DNA of 64,000 bases, from positions 1,680,001 to 1,744,000 of the forward strand of contig CP053447.1 of assembly GCA_013285425.1 (NCBI GenBank), written 5' to 3'. Under the pieces are notes generated by a model. It ran no database searches and was not told the origin of the DNA. It was given only the letters and a program-made list of their open reading frames with translations. Source of the DNA: Ignavibacteriota bacterium (GTDB taxonomy: Bacteria > Bacteroidota > Ignavibacteria > Ignavibacteriales > Ignavibacteriaceae). Made by a program: the position numbers and the translations under genes. This document shows positions 13,004 to 23,147 of the stretch, piece by piece; position 1 is the first letter of the stretch; each line of letters opens with the position of its first letter.

Positions 13004-14032
13004 TTAGTACGCAAAAAACCAAAACATCACCAGAGCTAACGCTTCTCTGAATTTGAAATACAATGCGTTTTCAAAAGTTAAATTAAGCTTTGAAGGGACA
13101 GCCTGAACTTTAATGTTATGGAATTTACTAATCTCAATTATTCTAACTAAATGATAACCATCGGATATGATGATAATATTTTTTGTTTTATCTCTTTTCA
13201 AAAGGTAGTTCTTTATAAAACTTATTTGTTCAATAGTTGAAGTTGTATTTTTTTCAATAAATATATTTTCAGTTGACTTTCTTTTGCTCTCAATATATCG
13301 ATAAGCAACCTCTGATTCAGCAAGTTCACCCGGTGCATTGCTGCCGGTAAGAAAAATTGAATTCACTTCACCGGAATCTAATAAACTTAGTGCCCGATCA
13401 ACTCTTGCTGCTAACGAAGGACTTGGTCTATTATCCGACCACACAGCGGCACCTAAAACAACTGCAATATTCTCTTTTTTATTTTTAGTTAATTTTTCAT
13501 CAAACTGATTTTCTTTTATAACAATAAAAACAAATGAAAGAATTATAATTGCAAACATTAGAAGTACGGAATTAAATACTGAGCGAATAAAAATCAGGTT
13601 CTTAGTTTTATAGATAGTAAGCCATACCAGAAACAAAAACATAAAAAGCAAAAACTGATAGAACGTATAAACGAACCCAATAAAAAGTCTGTTGCCAGAC
13701 TGCCCCAGCACATAATACTTTCCAAACGGAAGTTTATAATAAAAAAGAAAAAATGAAATAATTAGAGAAACCTGAAGCAGTGCAATCAAGAACCAGAAAT
13801 ATCTGATGTTGTTTATGTTTTTTACTTTTAGTGCTATAGTCAGTAATCCGATTACAATTATGACCAAAGTAAACAGGTTTAGTAAGTTTCCAAAGTTTAG
13901 AATATTAAATTCACTGAAACTAATGTTTTGATTTCGGTACTTTAGATAATAAAGAAATGCCAGATCAATTATCAGAATAAAGATAAAAGCCCAAATGCTG
14001 CTTTGCTTATTACTGCTTTTACTTTTATTCAT
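13004..14032 (-). CDS. YdcF/SanA-like DUF218 membrane protein
   Basis: The 342-residue protein has about five N-terminal membrane segments (residues 10-170) followed by a soluble DUF218 domain. The latter begins with NIAVVLGAAVWSDNRPS, then SLAARVDRALSLLDSG and IFLTGSNAPGE, and ends with IIIISDGYHLVR. DUF218 proteins (YdcF, SanA, ElyC) are linked to envelope integrity and ElyC to the undecaprenyl carrier cycle, but the reaction is not settled. It is 17 bp upstream of nusB on the same strand. Confidence 0.82.
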   Translation of the reverse strand: MNKSKSSNKQSSIWAFIFILIIDLAFLYYLKYRNQNISFSEFNILNFGNLLNLFTLVIIVIGLLTIALKVKNINNIRYFWFLIALLQVSLIISFFLFYYKLPFGKYYVLGQSGNRLFIGFVYTFYQFLLFMFLFLVWLTIYKTKNLIFIRSVFNSVLLMFAIIILSFVFIVIKENQFDEKLTKNKKENIAVVLGAAVWSDNRPSPSLAARVDRALSLLDSGEVNSIFLTGSNAPGELAESEVAYRYIESKRKSTENIFIEKNTTSTIEQISFIKNYLLKRDKTKNIIIISDGYHLVRIIEISKFHNIKVQAVPSKLNLTFENALYFKFREALALVMFWFFAY

Positions 14033-14121
14033 GATTTCAATGAAGATTTTTAAATTAAAACTAAGCTAAAATACAAATTCTGATTATTTGATGAAACTTA
14101 ATTTTAACCGATAAAATATGT

Positions 14122-14148
14122 AAAAAAGGCGTCATTATGACGCCTTAA
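14122..14148 (-). terminator. Rho-independent terminator of the first tonB gene
   Basis: Read on the minus strand, AAGGCGTCA and TGACGCCTT form a nine-pair stem around a three-base loop, followed by a T run. It begins just 4 bases after the TAA of the tonB-like gene. Confidence 0.88.
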
Positions 14149-14151
14149 AAT

Positions 14152-14811
14152 TTACTGCAATTTGAAATTTACATGAACCCATACCTGCACTTTAACAGGT
14201 TTTCCTCTTTGTTTCCCTGGTTTAAATTTTGTTTTCTTCACAGCATCCAAAGCTGCTTCATCACAGCCGGCTCCTATGCCTTTCATTATCTTAGCATCTG
14301 TTACTTTCCCTTGTTCATTAACAAAAGCGAGAACATAAACCTTTCCTTCAACACCTGCTCTTTTAGCAATTTCAGGATATACAATTTTCTTTTGAATCTC
14401 TGCAATACCCCCAATTGGCTCAGGCATTTCCTCGGCAGCAATAAAATATATATTCTCTTCTTCAACAATTTTTCTGTCTTCAACCGGTGGAGGAGGTGGC
14501 GCCAATATCTTTTCAGTAACATCAATTTGTGTATCACCGATTTCTATATCTTCAAGTACTTCTGAAGAAGGTGCTTCAATCGGAATTGGTGGTTTTGGAG
14601 GCGGCGGAGGCTTTCTATTTTGCTGAGTGGGTAAAATATCTTCAATATTTATAATTGTCGGCGGCTTTTTTTCCTCTAACTCCTTAGTCTTTATATCAGG
14701 AAAAAATTTAAATGCTGCGATAAGAAGCACTAAAGAAAAGATTAAACCGATCTCAAAAATTCTTTTATATTTTGCCATAAGGTCAGCTTTTTTTGTTTTA
14801 TGAATTGACAT
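14152..14811 (-). CDS. TonB-family energy transducer, copy A
   Basis: The 219-residue protein has one N-terminal membrane helix (about residues 18-35). A Pro-rich periplasmic linker follows, containing PPPPPKPPIPIEAPSS, and then a C-terminal TonB domain with YPEIAKRAGVEGKVYVLAFV and TKFKPGKQRGKPVKV. TonB couples the ExbBD proton channel to outer-membrane receptors. Its C-terminal half is almost identical to the neighbouring copy B, while the linkers and membrane segments differ more. It has its own terminator and no ExbB/ExbD neighbour in this window. Confidence 0.93.
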   Translation of the reverse strand: MSIHKTKKADLMAKYKRIFEIGLIFSLVLLIAAFKFFPDIKTKELEEKKPPTIINIEDILPTQQNRKPPPPPKPPIPIEAPSSEVLEDIEIGDTQIDVTEKILAPPPPPVEDRKIVEEENIYFIAAEEMPEPIGGIAEIQKKIVYPEIAKRAGVEGKVYVLAFVNEQGKVTDAKIMKGIGAGCDEAALDAVKKTKFKPGKQRGKPVKVQVWVHVNFKLQ

Positions 14812-15059
14812 TTGCTCCTCTCCTTACTCTATTAAAGAATTACTGGTTTAATAATTTTTATTACGCCTGATTTTACTTCTAACAAAGTCTTTTGTTCCAG
14901 TTAAAAGTCTTTAGTCCGGTATTTACAATTGTCGTTATATTTCTTTATTTCCTGGAGATGATTGAAGCAGAAAAATTTTCAGTATGATTGATGAGATTAG
15001 AATAGAAAAACTTTAGTTTGCTCTCCTCAGCCTTAATTGATAATAGGGAGTTTTCAGCT

Positions 15060-15090
15060 TAAAAAAAAAGGCGTCACAAGGACGCCTTAA
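15060..15090 (-). terminator. Rho-independent terminator of the second tonB gene
   Basis: On the minus strand, AAGGCGTC pairs with GACGCCTT across a five-base loop, followed by nine or more T residues. It begins within 4 bases of the stop codon and is clearly related to the terminator after tonB copy A. Confidence 0.9.
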
Positions 15091-15093
15091 AAT

Positions 15094-15753
15094 TTATTGC
15101 AGTTTGAAAACCACAGGAATCGATACCTGCACTTTAACAGGTTTTCCTCTTTGTTTCCCTGGCTTAAATTTTGTTTTCTTCACAGCATCCAAAGCAGCTT
15201 CATCACAGCCGGCTCCAATGCCTTTAATTATTTTAGCATCGGTTACTGTTCCCTGTTCATTAACAAAAGCGAGAACATAAACCTTTCCTTCAACACCTGC
15301 TCTTTTAGCAATTTCAGGATATACAATTTTCTTTTGAATCTCTGCGATACCGCCAACTGGTTCAGGCATTTCCTCAACAGCAACAAAATAAACCGGTTCT
15401 TCCTCAACAATCTTCTTATCTTCTTTTGGTGGCGGAGGCGGTGCTTCTATTTGTTCAGTAATATCAATTTCAGTATCACCGATTTCTATATCTTCAAGTA
15501 CATCCGAAGAAGGTGCTTCAATCGGAATCGGGGGTTTTGGAGGCGGCGGAGGTCTGTTTTCCTGTTTAGTCTGTTGAATATCCTCTACCTTAAATAATTC
15601 CTGCGGTCCCTCTATTATTACTTCCTGTCCCTTGAAATCCGGAAAGAATTTAAAGGCAACAATCAGAAGTGCTAAAGAAACAATTAAACTGATTTCAAAT
15701 ACTCTTTTGTACTTAGACATCAGATCTGCTTTTTTAGTTTTGTTGATTGCCAT
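15094..15753 (-). CDS. TonB-family energy transducer, copy B
   Basis: The 219 residues have the same architecture as copy A: an N-terminal helix at about 18-35, an acidic and Pro-rich linker with PPPPPKPPIPIEAPSS, and a C-terminal TonB fold with GGIAEIQKKIVYPEIAKRAG. The final strand differs (VSIPVVFKLQ versus VWVHVNFKLQ), as does the start of the linker. The two copies probably arose by tandem duplication and may serve different receptors. About 280 bp separates them, with a terminator in between, so each is likely transcribed from its own promoter. Confidence 0.93.
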   Translation of the reverse strand: MAINKTKKADLMSKYKRVFEISLIVSLALLIVAFKFFPDFKGQEVIIEGPQELFKVEDIQQTKQENRPPPPPKPPIPIEAPSSDVLEDIEIGDTEIDITEQIEAPPPPPKEDKKIVEEEPVYFVAVEEMPEPVGGIAEIQKKIVYPEIAKRAGVEGKVYVLAFVNEQGTVTDAKIIKGIGAGCDEAALDAVKKTKFKPGKQRGKPVKVQVSIPVVFKLQ

Positions 15754-15841
15754 TACTTTTACTCCTAACTAGCAATTAAGTGGTGCTAACTTAATAATGA
15801 GTTTTTCTATTGTCAAATAATTTTTCAAGTCTTTTACAAAA

Positions 15842-16279
15842 TTATTTTTTAAAAGTTCCAGCATTTGATTTGCTTTTTTCAAATTCTGTTCTTTTAATAT
15901 ATTCTAATAAATATTTGGTAATTAACACAGCAATAACTGAACCTGTAAAATCTGCCAGCCAATCCAGCACTTCTGCAAATCTACCCGGTACATAAATCTG
16001 ATGGATTTCATCCAGCATCCCGTAAAATGATGCGATTATTATTGTAAATATCCCGGGATATTTCTTAAGTAATAAGAATTTATCCTGAAAATACATTGTC
16101 AAATATAAAAATACACTTAGCAGACCATAAGCACCAAAATGACTTATTTTATCTCCAAATTCTGTAATGATAGCTACACTTGCCGGTAATGAAGTTAATA
16201 CAAAAAGTATTAGCCAGTAAATTATAAGCGGCAGGTGAATGAGATATTTTTTATTTTTTTCTAAAAAACTATACAACAC
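15842..16279 (-). CDS. VanZ-like membrane protein
   Basis: The 145-residue protein has four hydrophobic segments and the VanZ-type signatures FGDKISHFGAYGLLSVFLYL and FYGMLDEIHQIYVPGR followed by DWLADFTGS. VanZ-family proteins are small integral membrane proteins; the founder gives low teicoplanin resistance, but most members have no known role. GTG start, overlapping the preceding nnr gene by 11 bp. Residues after 130 are basic and cytosolic. Confidence 0.85.
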   Translation of the reverse strand: MLYSFLEKNKKYLIHLPLIIYWLILFVLTSLPASVAIITEFGDKISHFGAYGLLSVFLYLTMYFQDKFLLLKKYPGIFTIIIASFYGMLDEIHQIYVPGRFAEVLDWLADFTGSVIAVLITKYLLEYIKRTEFEKSKSNAGTFKK

Positions 16280-17825
16280 TTCCCTCTATAAATTTTATTG
16301 AATTGGGAAAATTTTTTATTATATCAGTTGGAAGATAATTGGATAGTGGTTTTTTCTGTAATAAAAGATCAGCGGAAAGGCTGTGCAGATAAACCGCAGT
16401 ATAAGCAGCTGTTTCTGTATTTTTTATTTGTGCAAGTAATCCGCCTAAAATACCGGTTAAAACATCACCCGTACCAAACTTTGCCATACCACTGTTGCCT
16501 GTTGTGTTAATAAAAGCTTCACCGGATTTGTTGAAAATAATTGTTGGAGCACCTTTTAATATTAAAACAGTTTTATGTCTTACTGCAAAATCTCTTCCGT
16601 ATTTTAAAATATCTTTTCGGATTCTGCTGATATCTGTATTGATTAAATTAGCAAACTCTCCGAGATGCGGTGTAAAAAGACAATCATTTAAATCAATCTG
16701 AGCTAAAAATTTCTCATCAAGTGCATTCAAAGCATCAGCATCAAGAACAGTATATTTAGTTCCTTTATTAAGTAACAGCTTTCTAACTGCATCTTTTGTT
16801 TCTGATGATCTGCCTAATCCGGGACCAATAACTAAAACATCTGCCCACCTGATTCTTTCCTTAATATGTTTTAATGCATCTGAATTAAGCCAATATGTTT
16901 TAGAAGTTCCATAAGATTCAACCACTACCTCTGTTAAACTTTTATGTACCAGCTTCTTTGCACTTTCAGGTATATATAATACTGATGCGCCAGCACCGGC
17001 AACCAAAGCTGAATGAGATGCAAGAACCGCTGCTCCGGGATATTGATATGATCCTGCAATTGATAATACTTTGCCGGCTGAATATTTATTTGCCAGCTTA
17101 CTTCTTTTTGGCAAAGACCGAAAAACATCTTCTGGTTCTATTAAATATGTATCAATTTTAATGTTATTAAAAAAATCATTCCCAATACCAATTTCTTTTA
17201 ACTTCACATCACCGCAATTTTGATATCCCTTTTCAATAAAAAGACCTTTTTTAAATTCTCCAAGTGTAATAGTTAAATCGGAATTGAAAACACAATCACC
17301 AGAACCAGTATCGGAATTCAGTCCTGTCGGAATATCTACGGCACATTTAACCGAACGGAATTTATTTACCGTATTTACAATACTGTAATATGGTTCTTTT
17401 AACTCACCTTTAAATCCGCTTCCAAGCATAGCATCAACAATCAAATCACATTTTATTAACCAATTGATATCATTAACAAATTTGAACGCCCTAATTTTGA
17501 GATTGTTTCTTCTTAATGATAATCTTTTTAAAATCTCATAATTTGTTCTGCAGTCGCCGCTCATACTATTTGCAGCCCCGACATAAATAACTTTAACCTC
17601 AATACCTGCATTTGAAAAATGTCTTGCAACAGCAAAACCATCACCGCCATTATTACCTTTTCCACAAATAATTCCAATTGATTTGATCCCGGAATACTTT
17701 TGATTAATAATCTGATATATACCGATAGATGCATTTTCCATAAGTACGATACCAGGTACTTTTAAGCTATTAATAGCAAAAGAATCCAAACGCCGGATAT
17801 CGGATGTATTATAAAGTGGAATCAT
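16269..17825 (-). CDS. nnr: Bifunctional NAD(P)H-hydrate epimerase / ADP-dependent NAD(P)H-hydrate dehydratase
   Basis: This enzyme repairs hydrated NAD(P)H. The N-terminal YjeF epimerase domain (first ~215 residues) has GKGNNGGDGFAVARH and VDAMLGSGFKG. The C-terminal ribokinase-like dehydratase domain has DVLVIGPGLGR, VLDADALN, TPHLGEF and NSGMAKFGTGDVLTG, whose Asp is the catalytic base. I use the ATG at 17825 because family members begin with a short lead into the DIRRLD-like segment. The frame is open to a TTG at 17870. It follows nuoN closely on the same strand. Confidence 0.94.
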   Translation of the reverse strand: MIPLYNTSDIRRLDSFAINSLKVPGIVLMENASIGIYQIINQKYSGIKSIGIICGKGNNGGDGFAVARHFSNAGIEVKVIYVGAANSMSGDCRTNYEILKRLSLRRNNLKIRAFKFVNDINWLIKCDLIVDAMLGSGFKGELKEPYYSIVNTVNKFRSVKCAVDIPTGLNSDTGSGDCVFNSDLTITLGEFKKGLFIEKGYQNCGDVKLKEIGIGNDFFNNIKIDTYLIEPEDVFRSLPKRSKLANKYSAGKVLSIAGSYQYPGAAVLASHSALVAGAGASVLYIPESAKKLVHKSLTEVVVESYGTSKTYWLNSDALKHIKERIRWADVLVIGPGLGRSSETKDAVRKLLLNKGTKYTVLDADALNALDEKFLAQIDLNDCLFTPHLGEFANLINTDISRIRKDILKYGRDFAVRHKTVLILKGAPTIIFNKSGEAFINTTGNSGMAKFGTGDVLTGILGGLLAQIKNTETAAYTAVYLHSLSADLLLQKKPLSNYLPTDIIKNFPNSIKFIEGSVV

Positions 17826-17870
17826 ATAAAAACCAAAGGAAAGAAAGAAGAAATTAAATTTCTTCCACAA

Positions 17871-19301
17871 TTAAATAAACTTTGTAACCAGATCAATAAA
17901 ACTCCCAGGAAATACTCCCATTAGTACAACAATTAAGACTGAAAGAATAATTGCTAACATATAGTTATTACTTTCTTCAAATCCTATTTCGGTATCAGAA
18001 GTTTTAAAATACATCAGTACAACAATCCTTATATAAAAATAAACACTAATCGCACTTGAAATTACACCAAGAATTGCGAGCCAGGTTAAATTGGCTTTTA
18101 TAGCTGCAATAAATATATAGTATTTTCCGAAGAATCCTGCAAATGGCGGAATACCGGCAAGACTAAACATAAGTAAAGCAAGAAGTGCAGCCAGTAAAGG
18201 CTTTTTGCTTCCTAAACCTGAATAAGAATTTATTGAAAGATTGGTTTCATCTTTTCCTTCAATCAATGCTACCATTCCAAAAGCTCCTAAATTCATAAAG
18301 GTGTATGCAGCCAGATAAAAAATTACTCCGGCAACTGCGTCATAATTTCCTGCAGCTAAACCAATTATCAGATAACCAGCGTGTGAAATAGATGAGTAAG
18401 CAAGCATTCTTTTAATGTTATCCTGTGCAATTGCAACAATACTGCCGTAGAACATTGAGAGAACAGAAATAACAGCAAGAAATGGAGTAAAGAAATTTCC
18501 TTGTCCACCGTTATTAAAAAGAGCGAATAATGTAGCTATGATTGCACTAAATGCAGCAGCTTTGCCGCCAGTTGAAAATAATGCTGCAACTGATGTCGGT
18601 GCTCCTTCATAAACATCAGGCACCCACATGTGGAATGGAAATGCAGCTATCTTAAATGAAAAACCAATTAAGAATAACAAAACGCCAGCGACAAATAATA
18701 AATTACCCGATAGTAAATTAAAATCAGATGTTATAAAATCTATTGAAGTTGTATGAGCTGCACCATAAATCAGTGCAATACCATATACGATAAATCCTGT
18801 GGCAAATGCGCCTAATAAAAAATATTTAAGAGATGCTTCATTAGCATTTAATCTTTTTCTGTTCATACCGGCAAGGATATAAAATGATATTGACATAAGT
18901 TCCAGTCCAAGAAATATAACCAGAATATCCTTTGCAGCAGCCATCAGCATCATACCCAATACAGAGGTTTGAAGTATTATATAATATTCTCTGAAATAAA
19001 TTCCATATTTTTTCAGATAGTCAATGGAAAGAAGAGTAACAACCGCAGCACCCAGTGTAAAAATCGCATGAAAAATATTTACATTACCACCGGTAGCTAA
19101 CATATTCTGCAATACAATTGAAATATCGCCGATATAAAAAAGTGCGTGTAAACCGGCAGCTAAAAACAATAGTATAGAAAACCAGGGAAGTATTACTTCA
19201 CTTTTCTTTGAATACATCTCAATAATCAGTGAGATAATAATACCAGCACCGATGATTATCATCGGCAGCAAATTCCAAAATTCTTGATAGTTATTAAACA
19301 T
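17871..19301 (-). CDS. nuoN: NADH-quinone oxidoreductase subunit N
   Basis: An antiporter-like membrane subunit of complex I, 476 residues and about 14 helices. Signatures include ASLKYFLLGAFATGFIVYGIAL, KIAAFPFHMWVPDVYEGAP with the lysine and proline of the antiporter fold, and MLAYSSISHAGY. It forms one of the proton channels of the membrane arm. It is last in the nuoJKLMN order, about 22 bp after nuoM, and is followed by the nnr gene. Confidence 0.96.
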   Translation of the reverse strand: MFNNYQEFWNLLPMIIIGAGIIISLIIEMYSKKSEVILPWFSILLFLAAGLHALFYIGDISIVLQNMLATGGNVNIFHAIFTLGAAVVTLLSIDYLKKYGIYFREYYIILQTSVLGMMLMAAAKDILVIFLGLELMSISFYILAGMNRKRLNANEASLKYFLLGAFATGFIVYGIALIYGAAHTTSIDFITSDFNLLSGNLLFVAGVLLFLIGFSFKIAAFPFHMWVPDVYEGAPTSVAALFSTGGKAAAFSAIIATLFALFNNGGQGNFFTPFLAVISVLSMFYGSIVAIAQDNIKRMLAYSSISHAGYLIIGLAAGNYDAVAGVIFYLAAYTFMNLGAFGMVALIEGKDETNLSINSYSGLGSKKPLLAALLALLMFSLAGIPPFAGFFGKYYIFIAAIKANLTWLAILGVISSAISVYFYIRIVVLMYFKTSDTEIGFEESNNYMLAIILSVLIVVLMGVFPGSFIDLVTKFI

Positions 19302-19323
19302 TATAATTAATCTTTAAACTTCT

Positions 19324-20874
19324 TTACTTTGTTGATTGAATTAAGCCCATTTGAACTGGATTGATTTTTTCAGGATTATACATCTGCTTTACAACCTTGG
19401 CAGTAGATTTATCAGAAACCTTTAGAAAAGTACTTGGATAAATTCCTATCCAAACGATAAAAATAAAAATCGGAAAAAGAACAAATATTTCCCTGTTGTT
19501 CATATCTTTTAATCCGTTAAGCTTTGGATTTGTTACTTCGCCATAGACAACTCTTTGGTACATCCACAATAAATAAACAGCGGCAAAGATAACACCAGAA
19601 GCTGCAAATACCGTAAACCACCAGCTTCCTAAAACCGGTGATTTAAATGAACCAAGCAAAATCAGAAATTCCCCAATAAATCCATTCAACCCAGGCAGTC
19701 CAACTGACGAAAGTGAAGCAAACATAAGTGCAAATGCAAAAACCGGAACCAGTTTAGCGATACCACCGTAATCAGAAATTTCTCTTGTATGAGTTCTCTC
19801 ATAAATTATACCTACCAAAAGAAATAATGCTCCAGTTGATAAACCATGATTAACCATCTGTATAATAGCACCTTGTATTGATTCCTGAGTCATTGCAAAT
19901 ATTCCGAGGACAACAAATCCTAAGTGTGATACAGAAGAATAAGCAACTAATTTTTTTATATCTGTCTGAACCATTGATACTAAAGCACCGTAAATAATTC
20001 CTATTATTGCAAGTATTGAAATATAAGGTGCAGCAGCAACAGAAACTTCAGGGAAAAGCGGAAGATTAAATCTCAGCAATCCATAAGTGCCCATTTTAAG
20101 CAAAACGCCTGCAAGTATAACAGAACCAGCTGTTGGAGCCTGAACGTGAGCATCGGGCAGCCAGGTATGTAATGGAAAAACAGGAACTTTAATTGCAAAG
20201 CTGAAAGCAAATGCAATAAACATCCAGGTCTGAATATCTATTGGAATTTGAGGTGATACAGCATATAACTCAATCAGGTTTGTTGTAAAATAACCTAATG
20301 GACCAATTGCATAAACAGCTAACCAAATAAGTGCAACCAGCATTAATAAACTGCCAAACATTGTGTAAATAAAAAACTTAACCGCAGCGTAAATTCTTTC
20401 TTTTCCACCCCAGATACCAATAATAAAATACATCGGAATTAACATTGCTTCCCAGAATACATAGAACAAAAACAGATCAAGCGAAATAAACACGCCAAGC
20501 ATTCCGACTTCAAGCATAAGAAAGAAAAATGTAAACTCTTTTACTTTACTTTCTATACTTGACCAGCTTGATACAAGTGTTAAGGGAGTTAAAAATGTAG
20601 TTAGTAATACTAATAACAATGACATCCCATCTATACCAACATGGTAATGGATATTGAGTCCTTTAATCCAATGAAATTTATCTATAAATTGAAACCCGGC
20701 GTTAGCAGAATCAAACTGAAAATAAATTATAACTGAAATAATAAAAGCAATAGTCGAAATTGCTAAAGCAGTGTAACGAATCAGATGTTCCTGTCCCTTC
20801 TTAAAAAACAAGATAAGGAACGAACCAATAAATGGTGTCAGAATTAAATATGTAAGTAGTAAACTGTTTTCCAT
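19324..20874 (-). CDS. nuoM: NADH-quinone oxidoreductase subunit M
   Basis: The 516-residue protein has about 14 membrane helices. The antiporter-type motifs are FAFAIK-like AFSFAIKVPVFPLHTWLPDAH, APTAGSVILAGVLLKMGTYG and KLVAYSSVSHLGFV. NuoM is a proton-pumping subunit in the middle of the membrane arm. The start lies 1 bp after the nuoL stop and the sequence is full-length. Confidence 0.97.
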   Translation of the reverse strand: MENSLLLTYLILTPFIGSFLILFFKKGQEHLIRYTALAISTIAFIISVIIYFQFDSANAGFQFIDKFHWIKGLNIHYHVGIDGMSLLLVLLTTFLTPLTLVSSWSSIESKVKEFTFFFLMLEVGMLGVFISLDLFLFYVFWEAMLIPMYFIIGIWGGKERIYAAVKFFIYTMFGSLLMLVALIWLAVYAIGPLGYFTTNLIELYAVSPQIPIDIQTWMFIAFAFSFAIKVPVFPLHTWLPDAHVQAPTAGSVILAGVLLKMGTYGLLRFNLPLFPEVSVAAAPYISILAIIGIIYGALVSMVQTDIKKLVAYSSVSHLGFVVLGIFAMTQESIQGAIIQMVNHGLSTGALFLLVGIIYERTHTREISDYGGIAKLVPVFAFALMFASLSSVGLPGLNGFIGEFLILLGSFKSPVLGSWWFTVFAASGVIFAAVYLLWMYQRVVYGEVTNPKLNGLKDMNNREIFVLFPIFIFIVWIGIYPSTFLKVSDKSTAKVVKQMYNPEKINPVQMGLIQSTK

Positions 20875-20875
20875 T

Positions 20876-22813
20876 TTATAAACTTAAAATAATCCAGAAA
20901 AAAGCTGCTACAATTCCGAGCACCATTACCAGGGCATAAAATTGAGCAACACCATTTTGTAATTTTCTGATATTAACAGAAAATATATCAATTAATTTTG
21001 CTGTGCCATTTACAACTCCATCAATTATCTTATTATCAGCTATCTGCCATAAAAAAGATTTTGATGTTTTAACAATCGGATTAATAATAACAGCATCATA
21101 AACTTCATCAACAAAATATTTATTCCACAAAAGATTGTATAACCCTTTGAATCTTTTTGCAGTATCTGATGCAATCGATGGCTTTTTAAGATATACATAT
21201 CGTGCAAACCAAATAGCGCTTACAGCAAATACAACCGATAGAACCATCAACAAAATTTCTGTTGAATGTGAATACAAATTGAAATGAGCAAGTTTACGGT
21301 CTGCGTCTTTGAATATTGGAGCCAGCCAATTATGGAATTGATTACCATGTTCACCTGAAAATACTTCCGGGATACCTACAAAACCACCGATAACCGATAA
21401 TACTGCTAAAACTATCAATGGGATAGTAATTACTGCTGGAGATTCATGAGGATGTTTATCTTTACCAAATCTTTCTTTACCATCGAAAGTTAATATGTAG
21501 AGCCTGAACATATAAAAAGCAGTCATCATTGCTGTTCCTGCACCAATTATCCATAAGAATAATCCGCTGTTTGCAAAAGAGAACCACAGTATCTCATCTT
21601 TACTAAAGAAACCGGACAGAGGCGGAATACCGGAAATAGCCAAAGCAGCAATTAAAAAAGTAATATGAGTGCGCGGCATATATTTTTTCAGTCCGCCGAA
21701 TTTTTGAATATCCTGTTCTTCATGCATTGCATGAATTACTGATCCTGCAGCAAGAAATAAGAGTGCTTTGAAGAAGGCATGTGTCATTACATGAAAGATT
21801 CCGGCAGAAAATGCGCCAACACCCATTGCTAAAAACATATAACCGAGCTGTGAAACAGTTGAGTAAGCAAGAACTTTCTTTATATCATTCTGAACTATAC
21901 CTATTGTAGCGGCAAAAAATGCTGTTAATGCTCCGATAATTGCAATAACCATCATTATTTGAGGTGCACTTGCATAAATAATTGATGTTCTTGCAACCAT
22001 ATACACACCTGCAGTAACCATTGTTGCGGCATGTATTAAAGCTGAGACCGGAGTGGGACCAGCCATTGCATCGGGCAGCCAGACAAACAAAGGTATCTGC
22101 GCTGATTTACCGGTTGCGCCAATAAACAGAAAGATTGCTATAAACCCATATACATAAGCCGGGACATTGAACGAAACCGCACGCGAAAATACTTCATTAA
22201 AATTAAGACTGCCGAAAGTCATAAAAATTAAAAACATACCAAGCAAAAATCCAAAGTCGCCGACTCTGTTTACTATAAATGCTTTTTTAGAAGCCTCAGC
22301 TACGGTACTTTTTTCAAACTTTCTATCATACCAAAATCCAATTAACAAATAAGAACAAAGTCCTACCCCTTCCCATCCAAGGAACAACAGAACAAAATTA
22401 TCCGCAAGTATAAGATTCATCATAGCGAAGATGAAGAGATTCATATAAGAGAAAAATCTCCAGTAGCCTTTGTCTCCGTGCATATATCCAATTGAATAAA
22501 CGTGGATAATAAATCCAACACCGGTTACAACCAATGCCATAACTAATGAAAGCTGATCGACCTGAAAAGCAAAACTGACATTCAGTTTACCAACCACCAT
22601 CCAGCTAAAAAGACTTACTATCTTTTGTCTTTGTTCTAATGGTAATGCAAGTGTTTCAAAGAAAGCACCTAGCGCTATTAAGAATGAAATACCAACCACA
22701 CCGCTTCCAATAATTCCGATCAGTTTTTCATTCTTGATTTTACTTCCAAAAATGCCATTGATCAGGAATCCAAGTAAAGGAAGTATAACAGTTAAGTAAA
22801 TTAAATCACGCAT
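20876..22813 (-). CDS. nuoL: NADH-quinone oxidoreductase subunit L
   Basis: The 645-residue protein is the distal proton-pumping subunit. It has LLFLGWEGVGLCSYLLIGFW, AQIPLFVWLPDAMAGPTPVSALIHAATMVTAG and KVLAYSTVSQLGYM, all hallmarks of NuoL. The C-terminal portion contains the long lateral helix region and the last membrane segments (MVLGIVAAFFWIIL). It sits between nuoK and nuoM in the standard order. No truncation was seen. Confidence 0.97.
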   Translation of the reverse strand: MRDLIYLTVILPLLGFLINGIFGSKIKNEKLIGIIGSGVVGISFLIALGAFFETLALPLEQRQKIVSLFSWMVVGKLNVSFAFQVDQLSLVMALVVTGVGFIIHVYSIGYMHGDKGYWRFFSYMNLFIFAMMNLILADNFVLLFLGWEGVGLCSYLLIGFWYDRKFEKSTVAEASKKAFIVNRVGDFGFLLGMFLIFMTFGSLNFNEVFSRAVSFNVPAYVYGFIAIFLFIGATGKSAQIPLFVWLPDAMAGPTPVSALIHAATMVTAGVYMVARTSIIYASAPQIMMVIAIIGALTAFFAATIGIVQNDIKKVLAYSTVSQLGYMFLAMGVGAFSAGIFHVMTHAFFKALLFLAAGSVIHAMHEEQDIQKFGGLKKYMPRTHITFLIAALAISGIPPLSGFFSKDEILWFSFANSGLFLWIIGAGTAMMTAFYMFRLYILTFDGKERFGKDKHPHESPAVITIPLIVLAVLSVIGGFVGIPEVFSGEHGNQFHNWLAPIFKDADRKLAHFNLYSHSTEILLMVLSVVFAVSAIWFARYVYLKKPSIASDTAKRFKGLYNLLWNKYFVDEVYDAVIINPIVKTSKSFLWQIADNKIIDGVVNGTAKLIDIFSVNIRKLQNGVAQFYALVMVLGIVAAFFWIILSL

Positions 22814-22831
22814 AAGAATATATTTTGGTTT

Positions 22832-23137
22832 TTACCACTTAAGAATATTTATTTCGTCAATATTTACAGTGAGCTTATTACGGAAAATCGCAATAATAAT
22901 TGCTAAACCTACGGCGGCTTCTGCAGCGGCAACAGTCATAACAAAAAACACAAATAACTGTCCGATTGAATTTCCGAGGAAAGAAGAAAAAGTAACTAAT
23001 GTAAGGTTAGCAGAATTGAGCATTAATTCTATACTCATAAAAACAACAATTGCATTTCTGTTTATAAGCACTCCGGTTACACCCACAAGAAACATAAATG
23101 CACTTAAGATCAGGTAATATTCAATTGTAATAATCAT
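22832..23137 (-). CDS. nuoK: NADH-quinone oxidoreductase subunit K
   Basis: A three-helix membrane subunit. The ATG at 23137 gives 101 residues, the canonical NuoK length; the frame is open to a TTG at 23155. Two conserved buried glutamates that act in proton transfer are visible in [11 protein letters not shown] and [10 protein letters not shown]. The gene begins 11 bp after the nuoJ stop and nuoL follows 18 bp later. Confidence 0.96.
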   Translation of the reverse strand: MIITIEYYLILSAFMFLVGVTGVLINRNAIVVFMSIELMLNSANLTLVTFSSFLGNSIGQLFVFFVMTVAAAEAAVGLAIIIAIFRNKLTVNIDEINILKW

Positions 23138-23147
23138 AATAAACTCT

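Noticed and set aside
14173..15597. Long plus-strand open frames opposite both tonB genes
   Set aside because: They mirror the minus-strand TonB coding bias, carry no recognisable domain, and differ little because the genes are duplicates.
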